NCBI GenBank assembly: GCA_000720805.1 | Contig: JODI01000040.1 | Span: forward strand, 1 to 64,000 | Length of the DNA: 64,000 bases | Direction: 5' to 3' | Source: Streptomyces violaceoruber | Lineage (GTDB): Bacteria > Actinomycetota > Actinomycetes > Streptomycetales > Streptomycetaceae | Shown here: positions 26,387 to 36,284 of the stretch, piece after piece | How the letters are laid out: each line of letters starts with the position of its first letter | How positions within the stretch are numbered: position 1 is the stretch's first letter | Position numbers and translations under genes: made by a program | Notes under the pieces: generated by a model | The model's input: the letters and a program-made list of their open reading frames with translations, nothing else | Told to the model about the DNA's origin: nothing | The model's database searches: none

Positions 26387-27240
26387 CCACCGACCTCGCG
26401 ATCTCCACAGCCCGCCCTTTCGACGCCACCCCCTCCAACCGGAGCGTCACGCTCTCGTCGCCGGCTGCGCCCTGGCTCCACAGCAACGTCGGCCCCGCCG
26501 TCCGCTCCTCGCGGGTATAGCGCCGCCCGTCCGCCCCCACCAGCCAGAAGCTCAGGACATGCGGCCGGGGGAACCACAGGGCCGGATCCGCCATGCCGTC
26601 CGTCGCGGGCCGGGCAGCCAGCTCCACCCACTCCGGCTGCTCGCGCACGGTCTTCGTGAACACGAGGTCCAGGCGCGCCGCGAACTCGTCCAGCCGGATC
26701 ACCCGGCCTCGCTCGCGCCAGCACAGGCTCACCACGAACCGCCCCCGCGGCCCGTCGGTCACCGTCACCGCGTCCGGGGCGCCCAGCGCGGGCGGCACCA
26801 CCGGCTCGAACCCGGCCTGGCGCTCGGCCTGCGCAAGCGAGAGTGAACGCCCGCAGCCGGGAACCTCGGCCCCGGACGAGGGCACCGCCGACGGGTCGTA
26901 CCGCACCTCGACACCGCCGAAGTCGAACCAGTCGAGGACCGCGGCCCGCACCGGGGGAGTGAGCGCGAGCACCGCCAGCAGGCCGCACAGCGTCGCCGTC
27001 AGCGAACGCCACCGCGTCCGCGTCCACCGCCGGACCAACCGCAACCGCTCACGGCCCCCCGGCCTCGGAGCTGTCACCGGCAGCGGCACCGGAATCCGCT
27101 CGGCGAGTATCTGCTCCAGCACCCGCTCCACCATGGACTCCGACCCGCCGCCGGGCGGATCCAGCGAACGCCCCAGCGCCCGCAACTCCTCCGGCAGCGA
27201 GGCGCCGTACGCATCACGGTCCCGCCTGCGCTCCCCGTCC

Positions 27241-27254
<14 letters not shown>
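26379..27254 (-). CDS. Probable anti-sigma/membrane regulator of the ECF sigma factor
   Basis: A 291-aa protein with a ~75-aa cytoplasmic N-terminus (LPEELRALGRSLDPP ... MVERVLEQILAERI), one membrane helix (LTATLCGLLAVLALTPPVRAAVL) and a ~180-aa extracytoplasmic domain. The ATG at 27254 lies inside the end of the sigma gene behind GGGGAGGAGG; a GTG at 27248 is an alternative. Topology and overlap with an ECF sigma gene are typical of membrane anti-sigma factors or sigma-associated sensors. The HxxxCxxC zinc motif is absent, so it is not a ZAS-type anti-sigma. Confidence 0.68.
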
Positions 27255-28957
<1,703 letters not shown>

Positions 28958-29110
28958 GGCACCGGCGCACACGCGCACCACTGGGCGGAGCGCTGCACAT
29001 CACTATGACTGCGCCTGCCCAGAACACAGCCGTGGACGTACAGTCGATAGCCGGACGGCTGACAACAAAACCGACACCGGACCAAGCGACACGAACGACA
29101 GGGAGATGAC

Positions 29111-29689
29111 GTGGGGACCGTAACGATCGGTGTGTCGATCGCGGTCCCGGAGCCTTACGGCAGCCTGCTCCAGGAGCGGCGCGCGGGCTTCGGCGACGCC
29201 GCTGCTCACGGCATTCCCACCCACGTCACCCTGCTGCCGCCGACCGAGGTGGAGGCGGCGCTGCTGCCGGCGATCGAGGCCCATCTGGGCGAGGTCGCGG
29301 CGGCCGGGCGCCCCTTCCCGATGCGGCTGTCCGGTACGGGCACGTTCCGGCCCCTGTCGCCCGTCGTGTACGTCCAGGTCGCCGAAGGCGCCGAGGCCTG
29401 CACCTGGCTGCAGAAGCAGGTCCGGGACGCCTCCGGCCCGGTGGCGCGCGAACTGCAGTTCCCGTACCACCCCCACGTCACGGTGGCGCACGGCATCGAC
29501 GACGAGGCCATGGACCGCGCCTTCGAGGACCTCTCCGACTTCGAGGCCCAGTGGCCCTGCACCGGCTTCGCTCTCTACGAACAGGGCCCGGACGGCGTGT
29601 GGCGCAAGCTGCGCGAGTTCGCCTTCGGGGGACCAGTGGTGCCGCCGCAGGCGGGACGCGTCGAGCGCGGCACCATCAGAAGCCGCTGA
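29111..29689 (+). CDS. 2'-5' RNA ligase family protein (2H phosphoesterase)
   Basis: A 192-aa two-histidine phosphoesterase with the paired motifs THVTLLPP and PHVTVAHG (HxT/HxT-type). GGGAG at 29101-29105 five bases before the GTG supports the start. The family acts on 2',3'-cyclic phosphates or 2'-5' linkages in RNA; the cellular substrate in actinomycetes is unknown. It follows trpS, and in related genomes I would expect YihY next. Here ~6.6 kb of accessory DNA intervenes. Confidence 0.88.
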   Translation: MGTVTIGVSIAVPEPYGSLLQERRAGFGDAAAHGIPTHVTLLPPTEVEAALLPAIEAHLGEVAAAGRPFPMRLSGTGTFRPLSPVVYVQVAEGAEACTWLQKQVRDASGPVARELQFPYHPHVTVAHGIDDEAMDRAFEDLSDFEAQWPCTGFALYEQGPDGVWRKLREFAFGGPVVPPQAGRVERGTIRSR

Positions 29690-29749
29690 CCTCGTTCTTT
29701 CACCAGCACGCTCGTCCACCTTGCCTCAATTGAGCGAAGCACGCTTCGA

Positions 29750-29905
29750 CCGTGTCGACCTCGCCCGTGTCCACGGCCGCCGCCGACGACGGCCGGCTCC
29801 GCATGGCTCCGCATCCGTGTCGACCTCGCCCGTGTCCACGGCCGCCGCCCCGATCCGGTCCGACGTCGCTCTCACGCGGCATTGACGTCGCTCTCACGCG
29901 GCATT
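29750..29905. repeat. Direct repeats at the left edge of the second accessory block
   Basis: A 35-bp word starting CCGTGTCGACCTCGCCCGTG occurs at 29750-29784 and 29815-29849. It is followed by two adjacent 22-bp copies of GACGTCGCTCTCACGCGGCA(TT) at 29862-29883 and 29884-29905. A distinctly AT-rich stretch (29906-29975) follows. The gap 29690-29979 holds no gene. Confidence 0.88.
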
Positions 29906-29979
29906 TACGGGGCATTCTTTAATTCGTTACTCAATTATTTAAAGGCCAGAATGTGGCAACTCGAACAATGCCATAAAAG

Positions 29980-30738
29980 ATGCATCTGGGGCCCGCGCCT
30001 GCGAAACTCAGAGGAAAGCGTGCCCCCATCGGGAACGCCGAAGTCACCCTGCCGCTGCAGCCCGTGTGGACCGGCAACGGTGCCCAGCAGCCCTCCACCG
30101 CGATCGGCTCCCTGCAACTGCGCGACCTGTACGTGGTCGACGACCCCGCCACCCCGGTCACCAAGGCCGGCAAGTTCTCCGTGTACGACCCCTACACGTG
30201 CGTGCCGCCGGTCCGGCTCGTCGAGGGCGCCGCGCTCGGACCCGGCCGCGGCAGCCTGTGGGGCGAGGACCTGTACACCTACCTCGACGAACTGCGTCAC
30301 CAGGGCGGCGTCTACTTCTCCTTCACGGGGGAGGCGCTCTCCCTGTACGACAACCGGGTCGAACTCGACCCCGACGTCACCGACCCGTGGGGCATGCCCG
30401 CCACCCGAATCTGGTACCGGCACCACGCCTACGACCTGGCCGCCGCCCGCTACGCCATCGATCGCGTGGTGCGGGTGATGGGGGACGCGGGCGGCGAGCT
30501 GCGCGGCTACGACGTCCCCGGCACGGAGAACCCAGGCTACGGACACGTACAAGGCACGCTGCGCGCCGGCACCGATCCCGGCTCCTCGGTGCTCGACGAG
30601 AACTGCCAGTCGCACACCGTCTCCGGGCTCTATGTCCTCGACCGCGCGTTCATGCCGACCGCAGGCGCCTCGAACCCCACCCTGACCCTTCTCGCCAACG
30701 CCTACCGGGTGTGCGAGCAACTCCCGGACCCCGACTGA
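29980..30738 (+). pseudogene. 5'-truncated GMC oxidoreductase (C-terminal half only)
   Basis: The 252-aa reading contains only the second part of a GMC oxidoreductase: substrate-domain sequence, then the C-terminal signature YGHVQGTLRAG (in place of HPAGTCRMG), CQSHTVSGLYVLDRAFMPTAGASNPTLTLLANAYRV. The FAD-binding N-terminus (GxGxxG, ~250-300 residues) is absent. Upstream DNA is AT-rich and repeat-bearing, not coding. The protein could not bind FAD alone, so this is most likely a fragment created at an insertion or deletion edge. It lies in line with the three following genes, of which it may once have been a functional partner. Confidence 0.75.
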
Positions 30739-30808
30739 GGCGCACGCCCACGACGAGCAACCGACACACCGACACCGGCCGACCGGGAACCTCTCGAAAG
30801 GCAGCACC

Positions 30809-32017
30809 ATGGACACCCTCGACGAGCGGGTCGACATCGCCCGCGCCCTGCTGTCCGCCGGGATCACCCCGGCCGACCTCGAACTGTCGCCAGACCTGGC
30901 CGCGGCGCCGGAAGGCCCCGTCGTCGCCGTCGACCTCGGAATCGCCTTCCCCGACGGGCTCGCGCCCGTCCCCCGGCCCTTCGACGTCGAACCGTCCCCC
31001 GACGCCGCCCTGCCTCGCGCCGACGTCGTCGTGATCACCTGGACCGTCGCCGAGCAGAACGCCCTCGCCGACGTGTTCACCCGAGGCTTCGGGCGCCTGC
31101 GCTGGTATCGGTACACCCGCCGCTTCGAGGAGCACTACCGGCCGCTGATCAGAGGCGGAGCGCCTTCGCTCGCCGCCCGCCCGCCACGCCTGGGCTCGTA
31201 CTTCCCCGCCAAGCTCGGCGACCTGGACGTGCTGTGCGTGAAGTCCGAACTCCACCTCAACCAGGACGGTCTCAAGACCGGCGAAGGCACCGCCACGCTG
31301 CCCGTCAGGGACTTCTTCGAGCAGATCATCGAGGAGGTCCGGCCGCGAGTGATCGCCACCATCGGCACCTCGGGCAGCGTCTTCGGCGACTTCCCCCTGG
31401 GGGACGTGGTGGTCACGCGCGCGGCGAAGTTCCGCTGCCAGAAGGAGTTCCGCAACGAGGACTTCAACGGCCGGACGTTCCAGAGCGACTGGACCCTCCC
31501 GCTCGGCCGGATCGACGACGCGCAAAAGCTGATGCGCGGCTTCGCCGACCGGCTCACCGAACCACCGCTCGGCCCACCGTCCACCCGCTTCCCCTTCACC
31601 GGGCCGCTGATCGAGCCGCCCGGCAACTACCCGACCGTGCGCATCGAGCAGGGCGCGCGCGACATGCCCGAGTTCCACCCGATTCTGACCACCGACTACT
31701 TCGAGTTCGGCACGTCCACGAACGGCCTGGAACACGAGGGAGCGGCCGTCGAGATGGGCGACGCGGCGCTCGGTCTGGCCTGCGCCGGCCTTACCGACGC
31801 GGGCTCCGATCACGTGCCCGACTGGGTGGTGGTCCGCAACATGTCCGACCCCCAGATCAACGGCGAACTCCCCACTCGCCAATTCCGCCTCAACCAGCAG
31901 ACGATGTGGGCGGTGTCCTACTACGAGTCCTACGGCTACTGGACCAGCGTCTGCGGCGCGCTCACCACGTGGGGCCTGCTCGCGGGACTCTCCGAGGCGG
32001 GCATCGACGATGCCTGA
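30809..32017 (+). CDS. Nucleoside phosphorylase/nucleosidase-like protein
   Basis: A 402-aa protein; GAAAGGCAGCACC precedes the ATG. The middle and C-terminal parts follow the phosphorylase/MTAN fold pattern: VIATIGTSGSVFGDFPLGDVVVTRAAKF (glycine-rich phosphate/ribose loop and GDV strand), NGLEHEGAAVEMGDAALGLACAGL (equivalent of the MExxA purine-nucleosidase segment), and WVVVRNMSDPQINGELP (equivalent of VRxISD with the catalytic Asp). The ~100-aa N-terminal region is not recognised. Substrate is unknown. It overlaps the next gene by eight bases, so the two proteins are made together. Confidence 0.62.
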   Translation: MDTLDERVDIARALLSAGITPADLELSPDLAAAPEGPVVAVDLGIAFPDGLAPVPRPFDVEPSPDAALPRADVVVITWTVAEQNALADVFTRGFGRLRWYRYTRRFEEHYRPLIRGGAPSLAARPPRLGSYFPAKLGDLDVLCVKSELHLNQDGLKTGEGTATLPVRDFFEQIIEEVRPRVIATIGTSGSVFGDFPLGDVVVTRAAKFRCQKEFRNEDFNGRTFQSDWTLPLGRIDDAQKLMRGFADRLTEPPLGPPSTRFPFTGPLIEPPGNYPTVRIEQGARDMPEFHPILTTDYFEFGTSTNGLEHEGAAVEMGDAALGLACAGLTDAGSDHVPDWVVVRNMSDPQINGELPTRQFRLNQQTMWAVSYYESYGYWTSVCGALTTWGLLAGLSEAGIDDA

Positions 32018-33311
32018 CCCGCCGGCTGTCACCCGGCTCCCCATCGAGGTGGAGCTGCTGTTCGAGCTCATGCCGTGCAATGCGTTGCGCACCTCGCAGT
32101 ACGCCGGACCCGGAGCCCATCCGTGCGCCTACTTCCGCTCGTGGGGCACCTACCACGCCTACGACTACGACGCCGACGAGCCGCCGCCGGACGCCTCGAT
32201 CGTGCGTCCCTCGCACTACACCGGCCGGATGACGCCGCTGCCGGAACCGTTGTCCGGTTGCCGCAAGGCCCCGATCCTCGCCGTCGGAATCAACCCGAAC
32301 CTCCCGGGCTGGTGGCCCGACAGCCACGGCTCGCTCACCCCCGACTTCGACTCCGCGCGCCAATACGCGCACTACTTCCGCCACCGAGGAGTGTTCAAGC
32401 CCGAACTGCCCGACGACGCGTACCGTGCCTTCGGCGGCGGACCCGACGACGATCCCCTGGCCGGGGTCCCGCTCACCGTGGCCGAGGACGCGCGGGGCCG
32501 CCGCGAGATCGCGGTTCGCGAGCAGCCGCAGCGCATGTACCTCGTCTACCAGCAACTGCTGGACGCCCTCGGCGCGGAACTGGGACTCGACCCGGGCATA
32601 CTCAACGTCGGCGAGGACCTGTCATACGGCAACATGGTCGCCTGCGCCTCGGCCAAGTGGACCACCCGACCCGATCCGCACGATCCGGCCCTTCCGCCGA
32701 TGACCGACGACCAGCGCGTCGGGATCGTCGGAGAGTGCTTCCGCACCCGCCGCCACCTGCTGCGCCAGATGTTCCAGTCGCTGCCTGCCGTGATCCTCGT
32801 GCTCGGACAGAGCACCGCCAACGCGTTCACCGGCGAACTCGGCGACCGACTGGCACCGGTTCCCACCCCGGACACCCCCATGGCGCAGCTCATGGCGACC
32901 GAGATCCGTCTCACCTACGGCACCCTCGACGACGGCGAGGAATTCGACGCCCGGGTGCTGTTCGCCCCGCATCCCACCGGACACCCCGACGACTACGCGC
33001 GGGCCCGGCCGCTGCTCGTCGAACAACTCCTGCACGAGGCACGCTCCGGCCGACTGGGTCACGACGATCGCATCGGGCACCTGACGCGCCCCCGCGGCTC
33101 GTGCTCCTTCTGCCCTCTGCTCGACATCGGCCCGTGCTCGTACGCCGACGTGCTCACGTCGCTCCCGGGCGGTGGCCCCACCCTCCTCGCCGACGGATCG
33201 GCACCCGTCGGGGCGGAGAAGCGCACCCACCTGCGGCTGCTCGACGGCATCACCGAACGGGCCGCACCCGTCGCCGAGGTCTGGGCACACACCGACGACC
33301 GGGAGGACTGA
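32010..33311 (+). CDS. Uracil-DNA-glycosylase-like protein with C-terminal cysteine motif (tentative)
   Basis: A 433-aa protein of uncertain family. Two segments recall UDG-superfamily active-site motifs: ILAVGINPNLPGWWPD (like GINPG of mismatch-type UDGs) and VLFAPHPTGHPDDYARAR (like the HPS motif), with a core strand VILVLGQSTANAF between. A C-terminal SCSFCPLLDIGPC could bind a metal. The assignment is weak and could be wrong. Its ATG overlaps the end of the phosphorylase-like gene. Together they suggest base or nucleoside cleavage chemistry, possibly acting on modified or foreign nucleic acid. Confidence 0.42.
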   Translation: MPDPPAVTRLPIEVELLFELMPCNALRTSQYAGPGAHPCAYFRSWGTYHAYDYDADEPPPDASIVRPSHYTGRMTPLPEPLSGCRKAPILAVGINPNLPGWWPDSHGSLTPDFDSARQYAHYFRHRGVFKPELPDDAYRAFGGGPDDDPLAGVPLTVAEDARGRREIAVREQPQRMYLVYQQLLDALGAELGLDPGILNVGEDLSYGNMVACASAKWTTRPDPHDPALPPMTDDQRVGIVGECFRTRRHLLRQMFQSLPAVILVLGQSTANAFTGELGDRLAPVPTPDTPMAQLMATEIRLTYGTLDDGEEFDARVLFAPHPTGHPDDYARARPLLVEQLLHEARSGRLGHDDRIGHLTRPRGSCSFCPLLDIGPCSYADVLTSLPGGGPTLLADGSAPVGAEKRTHLRLLDGITERAAPVAEVWAHTDDRED

Positions 33312-33452
33312 GGACCTGAACGCCCCACCGGCGCCACCACCCTCCGAAAGTGAGACCACGACGTCCGGCGGAGTCGCTCGCAGAACAGGCCCTTCCCCAC
33401 GCGGTCGCGGTATGCGCCGCCGACCCGACAGCGAAGGGGAGTTGACGACGCC

Positions 33453-33950
33453 TTGAGAATCGCCGCAATCGGCGGCAACGCCCTGCACGCGCCGCCCCAC
33501 ACCCGTACCGCGCTGACGTCCGCCTACGTTCAAGGCGCCGACATCCTCGTCTTCAACGTCGCCGTGACCGCCGACGGTCCCCACGGCGCACCGCCGTTCG
33601 TCGGCGCCGAACACGACGAGGACGACGGCTACCGGATCAACTGGAACCTGGGCACGCTCTACGACACCAACCAGTACGGGCCGCCCGTGGGCGACGGCCG
33701 TGTGCTCGCGGCCCGGCTGCGGTTGGAGCGGCGTGGCGCCTACTTCGCCGCGTATACCCGCGACGACGTCGATGCCCACGACTGGGTGTGCGTCGGGACG
33801 GTGCGCAACGACTCGATGAACGAGACCGTGTACCTGCGGTGTTCCGGCAAGCGGTGGCGCCAGGAGGACGCGGCCGATCCGACGCGCTACTTGCCTGTGC
33901 CGGCCAACGAGTTCGTCTTCCGGGACCTGCGGATCACGTCCTATTTCTGA
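33453..33950 (+). CDS. GDPD-like protein lacking catalytic residues
   Basis: A 165-aa protein from a TTG at 33453 with GGGGAG ~11 bases upstream. The N-terminus aligns with glycerophosphodiester phosphodiesterases (IAAIGGNALHAPPHTRTALTSAYVQGADILVFNVAVTADG), but the catalytic positions are replaced. HRG becomes GGN, PENT becomes PPHT, ExDV becomes FNV. From ~residue 60 it diverges into a beta-rich domain (VLAARLRLERRGAYFAAYTRDD ... VFRDLRITSYF). I read it as a binding or structural relic, not a phosphodiesterase. It ends the four-gene plus-strand run. Confidence 0.4.
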   Translation: MRIAAIGGNALHAPPHTRTALTSAYVQGADILVFNVAVTADGPHGAPPFVGAEHDEDDGYRINWNLGTLYDTNQYGPPVGDGRVLAARLRLERRGAYFAAYTRDDVDAHDWVCVGTVRNDSMNETVYLRCSGKRWRQEDAADPTRYLPVPANEFVFRDLRITSYF

Positions 33951-33974
33951 GTCACCCGTTCGGCAGGCGACGGT

Positions 33975-34070
33975 CCCGGAGGCCCGGTGGTCCTGGTGCT
34001 CCCGGCGGTCCGGTTCTCCCGGTTCTCCCCGGCGGTCCCGGTGCTCCCGCCGGTCCCGGTGGTCCGTCGA
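33975..34070. repeat. Low-complexity GGTCCCGGTGCTCC-type repeats (collagen-like in one frame)
   Basis: Imperfect 9-bp GGTCCCGGT/GGTGCTCCC units. On the minus strand one frame reads nine uninterrupted Gly-X-Y triplets (GPPGPAGAPGPPGRTGRTG, then PPGAPGPPG). That frame has no credible gene start here. The gap is 33951-34136. Confidence 0.6.
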
Positions 34071-34136
34071 CTGATGGCGCACGAAGCCGCCGCGGCCGTG
34101 GACGTTCCGCCGTGCCCGGCAGCCCCGGACGGGCCG

Positions 34137-34811
34137 TCACCCGGTATGGGCGGTGATTCCGGTGAGGATGAGGTCGATGCCGGCGACGAACTCCGCTCGG
34201 TCGTCGTGATCGCGTAGTTGGCCGGCGACGCTTCGGGTGAACGCGAACTCGTCGGGGTCGAGGTTCGCCCAGGAGGCCGAGACGGTGTCGAGGAACTCGG
34301 CCCGGGAGGTGTCCGGCCGGTGTCCGCGGGCGTTGGCCGCGTTCTGTCCGCCCACTCCGAGGATGTAGTTCAGCAGCGCGGACGCGGCGGTGAACTGGGC
34401 GGCGTGGGGCACTCCGAGCGCTTGGACCTGGCATCCGATGCCTTCGAAGACCCGAAGCAGCGGTGACTGCGCGGGGGCTCGGGCGAGTTGTGTGCCGATC
34501 CACGGGTGGGCGTCCATCGCGTCGAACACTCCGAGGGCGAGGGCGCGGATCGCCTCCCGCGGTTGTGTGCCTGCGGGGTCCGGGGTCAGCGCGCGGGCGA
34601 CAACGGCGTCGGTGGCGGCGGTGAGGAGTTCGTCCTTTCCCGCGATGTGCCAGTAGATCGCGCCGGGCCCGGTGGCGAGGCGATCGGCCAGGGCACGGAA
34701 CGTGAGTCCGCCCTCGCCCGCCGTGTCGAGGAGTTCGATCGCGGCCTCGACGATGCGCTCCCGGGAGAGCGGTTCCTCTCGTCGCTCTGGGCGACGTGCC
34801 CTGCTTGCCAT
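34137..34811 (-). CDS. TetR/AcrR-family transcriptional regulator
   Basis: A 224-aa regulator with the N-terminal TetR helix-turn-helix (SRERIVEAAIELLDTAGEGGLTFRALADRLATGPGAIYWHIAGKDELLTAATDAVV) and a TetR-C-like ligand domain. It is divergent from an FAD monooxygenase. The 144-bp region between them has three copies of the palindrome TGGAACGCCGTTCCA or its near-copy, surely its operators, so it should repress itself and the monooxygenase until a ligand binds. Confidence 0.92.
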   Translation of the reverse strand: MASRARRPERREEPLSRERIVEAAIELLDTAGEGGLTFRALADRLATGPGAIYWHIAGKDELLTAATDAVVARALTPDPAGTQPREAIRALALGVFDAMDAHPWIGTQLARAPAQSPLLRVFEGIGCQVQALGVPHAAQFTAASALLNYILGVGGQNAANARGHRPDTSRAEFLDTVSASWANLDPDEFAFTRSVAGQLRDHDDRAEFVAGIDLILTGITAHTG

Positions 34812-34831
34812 GCGTCACATCCTGACATACC

Positions 34832-34909
34832 TGGAACGCCGTTCCATCTTGACAACCCTGGAACGGCGTTCCAAGGTGGGGATGCACTGGAACGGCGTTC
34901 CAGTGCATC
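34832..34909. promoter_or_regulatory. Three TetR operators in the divergent promoter region
   Basis: Palindromes TGGAACGCCGTTCCA (34832-34846) and TGGAACGGCGTTCCA (34859-34873 and 34888-34902). The last sits in a larger 29-bp palindrome (34881-34909). A perfect -35 box TTGACA (34849-34854) for the monooxygenase lies between the first and second operators. Confidence 0.88.
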
Positions 34910-34955
34910 CCTGCCGGGTGTCCCTCCGGCAGACCTTCGACACGCGAGGAACCCC

Positions 34956-36080
34956 ATGACCCCTGACGTCACGATCATCGGCGCCGGCCTCGGCGGACTC
35001 ACGCTCGCCCGCGTCCTGCACGTCCACGGCATCCCGGCGACCGTCTACGAGACGGAGCCCTCGCCGACGGCACGCGCGCAGGGCGGGATGCTCGACATCC
35101 ACGAGCACGACGGCCAGTCGGCTCTCCGGGCGGCAGGCCTGATCGACGAGTTCCGCGCCCTCGTCCTGGAGGGCCGCGAAGCGACCCGGGTCCTCGACCG
35201 GGACGGGACCGTACTGCTCGACATACCCGACGACGGCACGGGCGGACGCCCCGAGGTGCAGCGCGGCGAGCTGCGGCGGATCCTGCTCGACTCACTGCCC
35301 GCCGACACCGTCCGGTGGGGTCACAAGGTCACCGGCGTACGTGCCCTCGGCGGCGGCCGCCACGAGGTGGCCTTCGCCGACGGAACCACCGTCGTCGCGA
35401 ACCTGCTGGTCGGCGCGGACGGCGCATGGTCCCGGGTCCGGCCGCTGCTCTCCGACGCCACACCCGAGTACATCGGCACGTCACTCATCGAGACCTACCT
35501 CTTCGACGTCGACACCCGGCACCCGGCCGGCGCGAAAACGGTCGGCGGCGGGGCGATGTCCGCGCTCGCGCCGGGAAAGGGGATCCTCGCTCACCGGGAG
35601 AGCGGCGGGACCCTCCACACCTATGTGGCGCTCTCCAAACCGCAGGACTGGTTCACCGGTATCGACTTCACCGACCCGGCCACGGCCACCAAGCGGATCG
35701 TGCAGGAGTTCGACGGCTGGGCGCCGGAACTCACCGCACTGATCACCGACGGTGAGACCGCACCGGTCCTGCGCACCCTCAACGCTCTGCCGCCCGGACA
35801 CCGGTGGGACCGGGTGCCGGGGGTGACCCTGCTCGGCGACGCCGCCCACCTCACGCCCCCCTCCGGCGAAGGCGCCAACCTCGCCATGTACGACGGCGCC
35901 GAACTCGGCAAGGCCATCGCCGAGCACCCCGACGACGTCGAGGCGGCGCTCACCGCATACGAGCAGGCGCTGTTCCCCCGCAGTGCCGCGGCCGCCACCG
36001 AAGCCGCCCGCATCCAGGACATCTGCTTCGGCGACAACGCCCCCCACAGCCTGATCGACATGTTCACCGGACACGCGTAA
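34956..36080 (+). CDS. FAD-dependent monooxygenase (TetX-like/PHBH family)
   Basis: A 374-aa group A flavoprotein monooxygenase. It has the FAD motif VTIIGAGLGGLTLARVLHVHG, the AQGGMLDIHEHDGQSALRAAGL segment typical of TetX-type enzymes, the DG motif LLVGADGAWSRVRPLL and the second FAD motif GVTLLGDAAHLTPPSGEGANLAMYDGAELGKAI. TetX relatives hydroxylate tetracyclines or other aromatic compounds; many are simply detoxifying enzymes. Control by the divergent TetR regulator suggests an inducible response to an aromatic toxin or antibiotic. CGAGGA at 34945-34950 supports the start. Confidence 0.87.
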   Translation: MTPDVTIIGAGLGGLTLARVLHVHGIPATVYETEPSPTARAQGGMLDIHEHDGQSALRAAGLIDEFRALVLEGREATRVLDRDGTVLLDIPDDGTGGRPEVQRGELRRILLDSLPADTVRWGHKVTGVRALGGGRHEVAFADGTTVVANLLVGADGAWSRVRPLLSDATPEYIGTSLIETYLFDVDTRHPAGAKTVGGGAMSALAPGKGILAHRESGGTLHTYVALSKPQDWFTGIDFTDPATATKRIVQEFDGWAPELTALITDGETAPVLRTLNALPPGHRWDRVPGVTLLGDAAHLTPPSGEGANLAMYDGAELGKAIAEHPDDVEAALTAYEQALFPRSAAAATEAARIQDICFGDNAPHSLIDMFTGHA

Positions 36081-36133
36081 CCGCCACACCGCGGGAACCT
36101 CTCCCCTGCGACTGTCCTGCGGTTCCGGGGCAC

Positions 36134-36213
36134 CAGCACATCGCCCGGCCAGCACATCGCCCGGCCTGCACATCGCCCGGCCTGCACATCGCCCGGCCTG
36201 CACATCGCGCGAC
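36134..36213. repeat. 16-bp tandem repeat at the right edge of the second accessory block
   Basis: Five consecutive 16-bp units (CAGCACATCGCCCGGC twice, CTGCACATCGCCCGGC twice, then CTGCACATCGCGCGAC). They lie between the monooxygenase and yihY, where core gene order resumes. No unique spacers separate them, so it is not a CRISPR array. Confidence 0.95.
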
Positions 36214-36284
36214 CAGCTCAGCGGCCGACGAAGTCATCGGCCGACCAGGACATCGGTCGTCCGCAACGAGGGCAGAGTCGGATC

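Noticed and set aside
33952..34908. 318-codon minus-strand frame with a collagen-like end
   Set aside because: It overlaps the TetR gene on the same strand in another frame; the TetR frame has the recognisable helix-turn-helix.
36134..36213. CRISPR array
   Set aside because: The 16-bp units are directly adjacent with no unique spacers and no cas genes nearby. The same holds for the other tandem arrays in the window.
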